A program made the position numbers and the translations under genes. 64,000 nucleotides of DNA from Lithodes maja (taxonomy: Eukaryota; Arthropoda; Malacostraca; Decapoda; Lithodidae). The stretch spans positions 62,001 through 126,000 of the forward strand of contig JBAKBP010003147.1 of the NCBI GenBank assembly GCA_037953745.1, given 5' to 3'. Under the pieces are notes generated by a model. The model ran no database searches, was not told the DNA's origin, and was given only the letters and a program-made list of their open reading frames with translations. Positions 21,311-30,466 of this stretch are shown in pieces; positions within the stretch are counted from its first letter, which is position 1, and each line of letters starts with the position of its first letter.

Positions 21311-24300
21311 ATGTCTTATACCGGATCAGAGGAGAATGGAGACACAGTACGTAATGTCGAGACTGAGGAACAGCAGTATGATGAAAGGGTTAATCGGGTG
21401 AACTGTGAGGAGGATGCTAGGATATTTTTGCAATGGCCTGTTACTGCCGAGCGGTTGGAGGGTATGGAGCGGTACGGTCTTCAATGCCTGGCCACAGCTA
21501 TCGGTCATGCGGGTACTAGCGGCATGACCAGGGATAACTTGATAACGTGTGTACTGGGCAGGGTGTCTGGTGAGCGAGATGGGTTGAGTGCTCCGAGCCC
21601 TTCGGCCATGCTTCCCCTACACTCGACTCCCAGCCATCCCAGTAGTTTGCCGACCCCGGGTACGCTTCCGCAGTTGGGTGGTGACTGGCAGGGTGGGTTG
21701 CCCCTGGGGGGACCACCGGTAATTTCAAACATTGTAGCACCTTCACCTCCTCAAGGGTTATCTCCAGAATTATTGCTTCAGCTCGAATTAGCTAAGATCG
21801 AAGAGAGAAAGGTTATCAGGGCAGGTGAGCTCCAGCAGCAAATAGAATTAGCCAAGATAGAAGAGAGAAAAACTATCAGTCAGGAGCACATAGAGCTAGC
21901 AAAAATCCAAGCTGAGTCGACTAGGTACTGTGCCGACATGGATGTAGAGAAGTCGCGAGTAGAGACAACGGGACAGCGACTTGGGGCTGGTAACCGTGTT
22001 CATGAGCAGTCTCTCTCGCACTTATTGAAACTGGTTCCGGTGTTTGATGAGAGTGGTGTAACAGAATTTTTCACACGCTTTGAGAAGAAGTGCCAGGAAC
22101 ACCAGTGGCCAGAGAATAAATGGGCAGCACTTGTATCCTCTAGATTAATAGGCAAGGGTCTTAAAGCCTACGATGCGTTACCTTTGGAGTTATGTATTGT
22201 GTACGAGGATCTCAAGGAGGCTGTCCTGAGGGCTTACGAATTGCAACCAGAAACGTACCGTTTGAAGTTCCGGGGTGTAACTAAGGGAAGAGATAGCACC
22301 TTTTTGGAACACGCCCGGGACTTGTCCGATGCTATGGGGAACTGGCTCCGATCTGAGAAGGTCACAACATTTGATGAAATTAAGCAGTTAATGATGTTGG
22401 AGCAGTTCTTTAAGAGTACGGGCGGTGATCTAACTTTGAACTTGAAGGAGAAAAACCCAAGAACTCTAGTCGAAGCAGCAGAAATGGCTGATCGACGGCT
22501 GTCGTTGATTCGGGGTTGCGGGTCCTCACAGAGGTACGATGTAAGTGCTAAGGACCGTTATCCTCCCCCTCCCCGTAACAATGACACATTTATACAGAAG
22601 AGCCATGAAACTAAAACTGAATCCAAACCTTACACCACACCGTATGTGAAAAGTCAGGGGCCTTTTACATCACAGTATAAGCCGAAACCGAAATTTATGT
22701 GTTTTAGTTGCCACCAGGAGGGTCATAAGGCAAATGAGTGCCCTAGTCGACCTCCTCCGGCAGCCGTGTCTTTTGCTCACGGCATTGGAGTGTTCAAGAG
22801 GACATCGGAGTTTGTTAGAGGCATTTCTTCCGAGGTAAATACACTGCCAGTGCAGAAGGATCCGGAAGGCTTATTCCCTGTCCGTGATGCCTTTAGTGAC
22901 CACAGGGGACTCGGTTGTGTGGAGTGGGGGGGTAGAAGACATGAGGTGAGAATTTTGCGTGACACTGGGGCATCGCAAACATTGTTGAGGAATTTCACTG
23001 GTAAACCTGTAAATACGGCACGGGTGGTTGTGGTTCAGGGAGTTAATGCGACAAGGTCATACCCGCTTGTAAGAATGAAAGTGGAAGTTGATGGTGTGAC
23101 TCGGGACCTGGATGTAGGAATTGTGGAGAAGTTACCTGTTGGGGGCGTCGACCTTCTTCTTGGCAACGACTTTGCGGGACCTACTTCTGAGGCTCCACCC
23201 TTGGTCGTTGCCGAGAAGCCGGCCGACGTGAGTAGGGAGGAGCAGGAGTGGGTTGAGAAGTGTCCGGGGCAGCCTATGGCGTGTGTTGTCACCGGAGATT
23301 CTGCATCCAGGGAGTCACATTCTGGTCAACAATCTTTAGATCAGCGGAGGAAGGGTACCGAGAAGGGGTTGAAAGTTGATGCGGTTGAGAGTTTAGTGTC
23401 AACGGACCTTCTCGGGGACTCATTATTAGGACCACATTTCGAGTCTGGAGAAGACCCAGTAACTGTTCCTGAAGGGGCAGAGGATGGGCTTAAAAAGACG
23501 AAAGAGTTGAAGGAGGACAGTGATGCACAGTCGGGAGGTGTGGCAACAAGGTACCCTGACGCGTACCCTATGAGAAATGGGTCGGCGAAGACGGTGGTCC
23601 GAAGCTTGCTAGTGTATTTTTCCCGGTATGGTTGCCCGCAGGGGATTCAGTCAGTCCAGGGACCCAACTTCGCTTCTAGCCTCTTTGTTCAAGCAATGCC
23701 GCAGCATGGGATTGTTGGGGTTGTGTCATCTGCGTATCATCCGGAGAGCCAGGGTGTGTTAGAGCGATGGCACTCAGCCTTGAATTCTGTGCTTCGTTGT
23801 TGTTGCTTTGAGAGTGGGAAGGATTGGGATCTTGGCCTGCAATGTGTTTTCTTTGCTGTACGGGAGGTACCTGGGGAGAGTTTGGGATTCAGCCCTAATG
23901 AGCTCGTCTTTGGACACCGTGTCAGAGGGCCTCTCCATATGGTTGAAGAAGTATGGGAGGGCGCAGAAAAACCTTGTTCTATGCTCAAGTGTGTCCTCAA
24001 CAGTCGAGAACGGATGTTGCGCAGTCTGGAGTTGGCTGGCCGTAATTTGACTAGCTCTCAGGCCCTCATGAAGGACAGGTACGACCTCAAGGTTGAACTC
24101 CGGGAGTTTCACGTGGGTCAGGGGATGTTGATTCTACTGCCCCTTGTAGGTCACCCCTTATCCGCGAAGTACGCTGGTCCTTATAGGGTGGTGGAGGAGC
24201 TATCGGACCTGGTTTACTTGGTAGCCACTCCAGACAGACGGAAGCGCAATCAGTTATGTCATGTTAATCCCATGAAGGAGTATGGGAGGCACCCCCCTGA

Positions 24301-24877
24301 GCCTCTCACTGTGCCTGTGATGACGTTTAGCAGTCAAGGTGGAGAAGGAGAACGGGACAGTCAAGCTCAGGTGGAGGATAACTGGAAGGATAAGAAGTTC
24401 AAATGGGCGCCTGAGTGTGAGAAGGTGTTTAGAGAAGTAAAACACCTGTTGTGCACTCACCCGATCCTCAGGGCCCCTGACTTTAGCCTACCTTTCCAAC
24501 TAGCAACGGAGGCTAGTGGTGTGGGGGCTGGTGCCGTCCTTGTGGAAAAGGACGATGATGGGCTGGAGCATCCTGTTAGTTTCTGCTCGGAGAAGTACAA
24601 TTCGGCCCAGGGGAGCTGCTCTGTTGTCGAGGAGGAGCTGCTGGCGGTTGTACTTGCTCTGAGGCATTTCGAGGTCTGTGTTCCAGCCTATGGTCCGGTC
24701 GTTGTAGTTTACCCAGATCATCACCCTCTCAAGTTCTTGGACCAGTTTCACAATCGGAATATGAGGCTGACCAGGTGGTCTCTAAGGTTATTGGTATATA
24801 ACCTGGACATACGCCATATTGCCGGTTGTGACATCGTGGTTGCAGATGGTCGTTCAAGGGTATATGATCCTGGGTAG
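21311..24877 (+). CDS. Gag-PR-truncated IN-RNase H polyprotein of non-autonomous gypsy element
   Basis: Open for 1188 codons from ATG 21311 (MSYTGSEENG). Gag is N-terminal with a Pro/Ser-rich stretch and a Glu/Lys-rich coiled-coil-like segment (about residues 155-205). A CCHC knuckle starts at residue 464 and protease DTGAS has its Asp at 551. From about residue 744 it resumes inside integrase (VATRYPDAY), so the HHCC finger and first catalytic Asp are missing. The second Asp is replaced (SVQG at 781-784) while Glu818 stays. Near residue 1025 it jumps from the integrase tail (EDNW) straight to KDKKF at the RT-RNase H boundary, so all of reverse transcriptase is gone. RNase H has ATEASG (Asp to Glu at 1067). 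Both deletions keep frame. Gag and protease look functional; integrase and RNase H probably are not. Confidence 0.9.
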   Translation: MSYTGSEENGDTVRNVETEEQQYDERVNRVNCEEDARIFLQWPVTAERLEGMERYGLQCLATAIGHAGTSGMTRDNLITCVLGRVSGERDGLSAPSPSAMLPLHSTPSHPSSLPTPGTLPQLGGDWQGGLPLGGPPVISNIVAPSPPQGLSPELLLQLELAKIEERKVIRAGELQQQIELAKIEERKTISQEHIELAKIQAESTRYCADMDVEKSRVETTGQRLGAGNRVHEQSLSHLLKLVPVFDESGVTEFFTRFEKKCQEHQWPENKWAALVSSRLIGKGLKAYDALPLELCIVYEDLKEAVLRAYELQPETYRLKFRGVTKGRDSTFLEHARDLSDAMGNWLRSEKVTTFDEIKQLMMLEQFFKSTGGDLTLNLKEKNPRTLVEAAEMADRRLSLIRGCGSSQRYDVSAKDRYPPPPRNNDTFIQKSHETKTESKPYTTPYVKSQGPFTSQYKPKPKFMCFSCHQEGHKANECPSRPPPAAVSFAHGIGVFKRTSEFVRGISSEVNTLPVQKDPEGLFPVRDAFSDHRGLGCVEWGGRRHEVRILRDTGASQTLLRNFTGKPVNTARVVVVQGVNATRSYPLVRMKVEVDGVTRDLDVGIVEKLPVGGVDLLLGNDFAGPTSEAPPLVVAEKPADVSREEQEWVEKCPGQPMACVVTGDSASRESHSGQQSLDQRRKGTEKGLKVDAVESLVSTDLLGDSLLGPHFESGEDPVTVPEGAEDGLKKTKELKEDSDAQSGGVATRYPDAYPMRNGSAKTVVRSLLVYFSRYGCPQGIQSVQGPNFASSLFVQAMPQHGIVGVVSSAYHPESQGVLERWHSALNSVLRCCCFESGKDWDLGLQCVFFAVREVPGESLGFSPNELVFGHRVRGPLHMVEEVWEGAEKPCSMLKCVLNSRERMLRSLELAGRNLTSSQALMKDRYDLKVELREFHVGQGMLILLPLVGHPLSAKYAGPYRVVEELSDLVYLVATPDRRKRNQLCHVNPMKEYGRHPPEPLTVPVMTFSSQGGEGERDSQAQVEDNWKDKKFKWAPECEKVFREVKHLLCTHPILRAPDFSLPFQLATEASGVGAGAVLVEKDDDGLEHPVSFCSEKYNSAQGSCSVVEEELLAVVLALRHFEVCVPAYGPVVVVYPDHHPLKFLDQFHNRNMRLTRWSLRLLVYNLDIRHIAGCDIVVADGRSRVYDPG

Positions 24878-25342
24878 ATTGACACACGGGTAGCCTCCTG
24901 CTTTAGTTTGAATGGTATTTTGCGCTTGGTGCTTGTTGGCTCGCGGTTGTAGCCCAGCGTATTGGGTCGTAAAGCAGGAGTTGAGCGTTTGGTATAGAAG
25001 AAAAAACTAGGCTTGCCCCTATAGTGCAGCCGAAATAAACAAATTATAAACATAAAAATCAAATAAAAACTTTCTTTGATAGTTGAATTTTTTCAGTATG
25101 TTATAGCAGTAATTCTGAGTTGCACTCCTCTCAGAATGCTGGGCTAGAGAAGCTTGCTCTTGAGGAGCATAACTACATATAATTTAACCTATTGTGTTGG
25201 GAGGGTTATAATTTTGAAGAAAAAAATTTGTTGAAGAACTGTGCCATATATTTTACTGCCGCTGGGTGATGGGAAGTGGAGATATAGCATGGGTTCTTAC
25301 CATCAGATTTTTATGAGCCTTGGGGCCTCTGAGAAAAATCTT

Positions 25343-25350
25343 GGGGGGGG
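25343..25350 (+). promoter_or_regulatory. Polypurine tract, internal copy 2
   Basis: Eight G residues preceding the TGTGACG start of LTR3. Confidence 0.65.
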
Positions 25351-27128
25351 TGTGACGTTAACCACTCCGTTAGAACCGCATGGCTTGTCCTACAGTGACT
25401 CGCTAGGATCGCCAGGGCAGTGGATGGGGCTACAGTTTATGTATTAGAGTGTGCTTTATTTCATATGAAAGCTTGTGTCATGGGCAGTCCAGAAAGGCTC
25501 TTTGTTTTTACCCATGTCAAGGCTTTATATATTTAATTGTAAAGTATATGTTTTATCATTAACTAGTAATGATGGGATCTGGGAGAGAGAGAGAGAGTAG
25601 AACAGAGTGAGAGGGGGCGCGCAGTGTTTTTGTCCCGCTCGATGACGTCACGGCTGGCTGCCTCGCGGGGGTTGGTGGAGAGAGGCCCTTACCATGCTGC
25701 AAGCCCTTGCTAGTGGCTGGAGGACTTGCAACCGCTTTTTTCCCATGCGGCTCGAGCTGGTGCGGGTATATATACAGTTCCTCGCCACTCTCTCCCTCAG
25801 ATCTGGTTTCTAGAATGCATCTATCTTATCCCTTGCTACCTGTCCCCTGCTCTGCACCTGAGAATCTTTTCCTCTGCCTATCTCTCTCATTTTCCATATC
25901 TTTCACCACCTTTTATTAATATTATACCCCCTCTGGTTAACTCTGCAAAATCAGCTTCATGCTGGCCAGTTGTATTGTGCGTTAAGGTCTGATATAACCT
26001 ATGTATGTTAGTTGTTAAGATAAGTGGATCACGAAGCATTGGTTGGCATTCATATTGTTTAGTACCGCTTCCTATAAATATTAGTGTTCTGCTGGATTAG
26101 ATAATGCTAGACTAGGAGTCTGATATTATAAGGTATTGTTTCCTATGAGTGCTGGCTTTAGTTAAAAGCTGCACGACATACCTGAGAACTGGAGTTGATT
26201 GAGTAAATTCTAGTCTGTGTGCCATTGAGAATAGAGCATGCACTCTACCATTCTGCACTGTTCTAGTCTCGATTGTTTGTTTTTGAGGTACGCCAGGAGA
26301 ACGCTTAATACTTCGGTATTAAGGTTTCTCAAGAGAGCTACCCTTCATTATAACGTAATATTTGACGCACAGACTTGAGATTTGCACTAGGCTATGCAGC
26401 ATGCCATGCGCACCAGTATCTCGTATCATTGACTCTAGCTAGACTTTATCAGTCACAGTAGACATTAAGTATATTAACCTAATTACTCTTTTTATGCATA
26501 CCCATTTATCATTACACAAGCATTTCGCAGCCTAGTTTGATGTATTGAGACACAAACGACCTAGGCTCTTTTTGTTGATAGGAATACTGCATTGTCGTGG
26601 CGATTATTATTATTGTTGTAGAGTTTAGGATATTCTTGGCTCCGACGGCATTATATATTCTGCCTTTTTGTGTGCATAGCCTGCACGAGCATTGTTCCGC
26701 TGCCTGCCTTTTTGGGTTCCATTTCCGATACGAGCATCTTTATAGCATCTAACATTTAAAGAAGATTCCTTGTTAGTGTTGAAGGACTTTAGTGCACTTT
26801 CTTTCATGCAGGAGTGCCTGACATTTATTGATTAAAGTAACGTAAGCTGTAACTTCTCTTACCACCTTACTTTGCATACCATAACCAAGCACCTTCGGTT
26901 ATAGGTAGTAATAGGCTGTTTTCACATAACATTAAGCCTAGAGTAGACGCACATTTATTGAGAGTTCGATAGCCTATTATTGCATATAGAACTCTGTAGA
27001 GTATTTGTGTTCTTTGTTCACTGGGGATATACATCAGAGGTTGGAGCTAGCGCTTTCCGTTGTAACATTTATGCCATTACTAGTCCAATGAATAAGAGCC
27101 CTGATATATTTGAACCCCAGTCGTAACA
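25351..27128 (+). repeat. LTR3 of tandem block (1778 bp)
   Basis: TGTGACG...CGTAACA, followed by the target duplication atat. Lacks about 18 bp (near 26241) that LTR1 and LTR2 carry around gggctttttgcc. Has the tatatata core of LTR2 at 25767-25774. Confidence 0.92.
26297..26330 (+). other. Conserved LTR hairpin, LTR3
   Basis: Same sequence and fold as in LTR1 and LTR2. Confidence 0.72.
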
Positions 27129-27281
27129 ATATTCATAATACTTATAGTACAACGGCTCACATGAACTAAGTTAGGAAACTCTACATAGACTACAGCCAAA
27201 GTTCCTGCCCTGACGATCCTAGCGAGAGTGGGGCATGACTAGGCGTTCTGTACAGCATGCTCACACTGGACATGCGTCACA
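27129..27281 (-). repeat. E2 3' LTR, proximal part
   Basis: Continues the LTR interrupted at 12764; the first four bases repeat the target. Ends (plus strand) CGTCACA at 27281. Matches 35342-35495 of the E2 5' LTR almost base for base. Confidence 0.9.
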
Positions 27282-27676
27282 CCTCCCCCAAGATTTTACT
27301 TGCTCAACCCTGAGCTAAAATCTGACAAACACAGAACCCCATCAAGCCCCTCACACCCAGCGACCGCATGGCACTAAAACAAAGCTGAGTTTATCACCAA
27401 AACACATCTTATTATTAAAAAAAAAATCACATTTTATAACTCCTCCCAACAATAGCAAAAAGACACAATATCATGCTCCCAGAGCGAGCTTGCAGCAGCT
27501 CAGCCGTTTGATAGTTCGGTGACTACGCAAACTCTATAGGCTATGACAAACTTACACGATTATCTATATCAAAAGAAAGAGTTTTTATATGATTTTTATA
27601 TTTTAATATGTTTTTCCCGGCTGCACTATAAGGGCAGCCTATTTTCCTCCACTCAAACCCACACACCTGTGATAGC

Positions 27677-30466
27677 CTACGACTGATCATCCACCCTTGA
27701 TAAACAATCCGCGATTACATTGTCACATCCAGCAATATGACGGATGTCCAGGTTATACTCCTGCAACATCAAAGACCACCTGGTCAGTCTCATATTGCGA
27801 TTGTGAAATTGATTTAGGAATCTCAAAGGGTGATGATCAGTGTAGATAACCATGACTGGTCCATAGGCTGGAACATACACCTCGAAGTGCCTGAGCGACA
27901 GCACAATCGCCATTAATTCCTTTTCTATTGTAGAATAGTTCTTTTGTGCAGCATTGAACTCCTTAGAAAAGAAACTTACTGGGTGTTCCACACCTTCATT
28001 GTCTGTCTGTAGCAAGACGGCACCAGCCCCTACACCACTAGCATCTGTTGCCAGCTGAAAAGGCCTGTTAAAGTCTGGGGCCCTGAGTATCGGGTGAGTA
28101 CATAGCAAATGTTTCACCAAAGTGAAAGCCTTTTCACACTCTGGTGCCCACAAAAACTTTTTGTCTTTAGATAACAAATCTGTGAGAGGTGCCAACACCG
28201 TTGAGAAACCTTTTATGAAGCGTCTGTAGTAGCCTATCATACCAAAGAATCTCATAATCTGCTTCTTGGTTGTTGGGTGCGGAAATTTATTGATAGCCTG
28301 TACCTTGTTCTGAGGAGGGCACACCTGTCCCCTTCCCACTACAAACCCAAGGTACTGCACAGTGGCTTTTACGAAGTCACACTTTGCCAAATTTACTACC
28401 AGACCTGCTTCACTAAGTTTCCGGAACAAGGTCTCAAGGTGCTCACAATGGCTCTCAAAGTCGTCATCATAAATGATCACATCGTCCAAATATACGGTGC
28501 AATTTGGAATGTCCTTTACAATTTCATTCATCAGGTTCTGAAACGTTGCTGGTGCATTCTTAAGTCCGTAAGGCATAACATTGCACCGGTAGGTACTCCC
28601 GTCCACAACAAAACCACATACCTCTTTAGCACGCTCGGACAAAGGTACTTGCCAGTAACCTTTTACTAAATCTACTTTAGACAAAAAACGAGCATTACCA
28701 ATTTTGTCAACACTATCATCAACCCGCGGAAGAGGATATGGGTTTGTCGGAGTCAAACCGTTTAACCTACGGAAATCAATACAAAAGCGTACCTTGCCAT
28801 CTGGCTTAGGCTGCAGTGTTACGGGGGAAGTCCACTTAACTGTGCCTTTCTCTATCAACCCTCTACCGAGCATATACTCCAACTCCTCCCTCAGAGCTGG
28901 TAGTTTTATGGGGGGCACACGGTACGGGATTGACTTAAAGGGTAGATGGTCCCCCACGTCAACATCATGCATAGCCTGAGTAGTGAGGCCTGGGTGTTCA
29001 GCAAATACAGTGGGGTATGAACCGAACAACTGACGGATAGCATCAAACTGCGGCTCAGGCAAATGAGCTATAGCCTCGTCAGCCCTTAGGCTCGAGTTCC
29101 CCGCCCACTGATCCGCTGAAACATGTTGATCCCAGCTATCCTCCTCTGAAGCTTGACTGTCCCCCTCTCCTTCTCCACCACGGCCGCAACAAGCCAACAC
29201 AGGGACAGTGAGAGGCTCAGAGGGGCGCCTCACATACTCTTTAATAAGGTTCACGTGACATAACTGGTTCTTTTTCCTCCTGTCTGGAGTGGCAACAAGG
29301 TAATCTAAGTCTGAAATTTGTTCTACAATTTTATAAGGTCCAGTGTACTTCGCAGAGATGGGGTTACCAAGCAAAGGCAACAAAATTAATACCTCTTGTC
29401 CTACAGTGAACTTCCGGAGCCTCACTTTGCGATCATACCTGTCCTTCATCAAAGCTTGTGATTCTGTCAAATTTCTACCTGCCATCTCCAGACTCTTAAG
29501 CATGCGCTCACGGCTTTCAAGCACATACTTTAATAATGGACAAGGCTGCACAGTCCCCTCCCAAATTTCTTTCAGCATGTTAAGGGGGCCCCTGACACGG
29601 TGTCCAAAAATCAGCTCGTTTGGACTAAATCCCAGGCTCTCACCAGGTACCTCCCGAGCAGCAAACAGCACATAAGGCAATCCAAGATCCCAATCCATAT
29701 CGTTGTCAGCACAATAACACCTGAGCATGCTTTTAAGTGTAGCATGCCACCGCTCAAGCACCCCTTGACTCTCAGGGTGATACGCTGACGATACTACTGC
29801 TCGTATCCCATGCTGTTGCATTGTTTGCTTGAACATGTTGGAGGTGAAATTAGATCCCTGATCAGACTGAATCTCCTCCGGGTACCTGTACCTTGAGAAG
29901 TACCACAACAAGTTACTGACTACCGTCTTAGCCATTCCATTTTTCATAGGGTATGCATCGGGGTATCTAGTGGCAACATCCATTATGGTTAACAAAAATT
30001 TATTTCCAGCCTTAGTGGGAGGGAGTGGACCAACCATGTCAACAATAATTTTACTAAAGGGTGGCCCAATCACAGGAATAGGGTGTAACGGAGCCTTAGG
30101 AATAACATGGTTCGGTTTCCCGACACGTTGACAAATATCACAAGAGTTCATCCATGACTGCACATGAGACTTCATCCCCGGCCACCAAAACAATTTCCCC
30201 AAAGCCGCCACCGTTTTTCTCACCCCTAGATGTCCTGCCAGTGGTATGTCATGCGCCAACCTCAGTAGGCTATCCCTGCACTCCCGTGGCACCACCAACT
30301 GGTCCACTACTCCGGACCCCTTTTGCCAACTACGTTTAGGGTCTTGAAAACGCCTATAGAGGATGCCTTCTAAATAAAAAAAATCTCCTGGCTGTGCATC
30401 GCCGTCCTCGTCGAGCTCTACAGCTCCATTAGCACACGTTTGGAGCTCAGGGTCCTCTAGTTGCAA
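27677..30466 (-). CDS. E2 Pol: integrase-reverse transcriptase-RNase H (929 codons)
   Basis: Long open frame without its own ATG; it begins at a TTG where one extra base, relative to E1 at 2549-2554, separates it from the upstream protease frame. Integrase: HHCC region about residues 70-115 (ending CDICQ), catalytic Asp143, Asp202, Glu238, then a GPY/F-like module (TGPYKIVEQ). Reverse transcriptase follows with YLDD at 659-662. RNase H has ATDASG (Asp808), IEKEL, YTDHHP and a final IADCLSR. All catalytic residues are present. This copy supplies the C-terminus missing from E1. It is highly similar to E1 but would not be expressed as Gag-Pol because the 5' part is frameshifted. Confidence 0.9.
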   Translation of the reverse strand: MQLEDPELQTCANGAVELDEDGDAQPGDFFYLEGILYRRFQDPKRSWQKGSGVVDQLVVPRECRDSLLRLAHDIPLAGHLGVRKTVAALGKLFWWPGMKSHVQSWMNSCDICQRVGKPNHVIPKAPLHPIPVIGPPFSKIIVDMVGPLPPTKAGNKFLLTIMDVATRYPDAYPMKNGMAKTVVSNLLWYFSRYRYPEEIQSDQGSNFTSNMFKQTMQQHGIRAVVSSAYHPESQGVLERWHATLKSMLRCYCADNDMDWDLGLPYVLFAAREVPGESLGFSPNELIFGHRVRGPLNMLKEIWEGTVQPCPLLKYVLESRERMLKSLEMAGRNLTESQALMKDRYDRKVRLRKFTVGQEVLILLPLLGNPISAKYTGPYKIVEQISDLDYLVATPDRRKKNQLCHVNLIKEYVRRPSEPLTVPVLACCGRGGEGEGDSQASEEDSWDQHVSADQWAGNSSLRADEAIAHLPEPQFDAIRQLFGSYPTVFAEHPGLTTQAMHDVDVGDHLPFKSIPYRVPPIKLPALREELEYMLGRGLIEKGTVKWTSPVTLQPKPDGKVRFCIDFRRLNGLTPTNPYPLPRVDDSVDKIGNARFLSKVDLVKGYWQVPLSERAKEVCGFVVDGSTYRCNVMPYGLKNAPATFQNLMNEIVKDIPNCTVYLDDVIIYDDDFESHCEHLETLFRKLSEAGLVVNLAKCDFVKATVQYLGFVVGRGQVCPPQNKVQAINKFPHPTTKKQIMRFFGMIGYYRRFIKGFSTVLAPLTDLLSKDKKFLWAPECEKAFTLVKHLLCTHPILRAPDFNRPFQLATDASGVGAGAVLLQTDNEGVEHPVSFFSKEFNAAQKNYSTIEKELMAIVLSLRHFEVYVPAYGPVMVIYTDHHPLRFLNQFHNRNMRLTRWSLMLQEYNLDIRHIAGCDNVIADCLSRVDDQS

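Larger units (their letters stand above)
12765..27128 (+). mobile_element. Three-LTR tandem gypsy block, non-autonomous Gmr1-type family
   Basis: Structure LTR1 (12765-14588), internal copy 1 (14589-19288), LTR2 (19289-21089), internal copy 2 (21090-25350), LTR3 (25351-27128). The bases atat flank the whole block at 12761-12764 and 27129-27132 and occur once at the matching uninterrupted site at 35342-35345. The block therefore entered the E2 LTR as one insertion and was later expanded, or inserted already expanded. LTR-LTR unequal exchange is the usual explanation. Both internal copies lack the same parts of pol (see 21311). Each copy has a PBS after its left LTR and an 8-G polypurine run before its right LTR. 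Confidence 0.92.
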
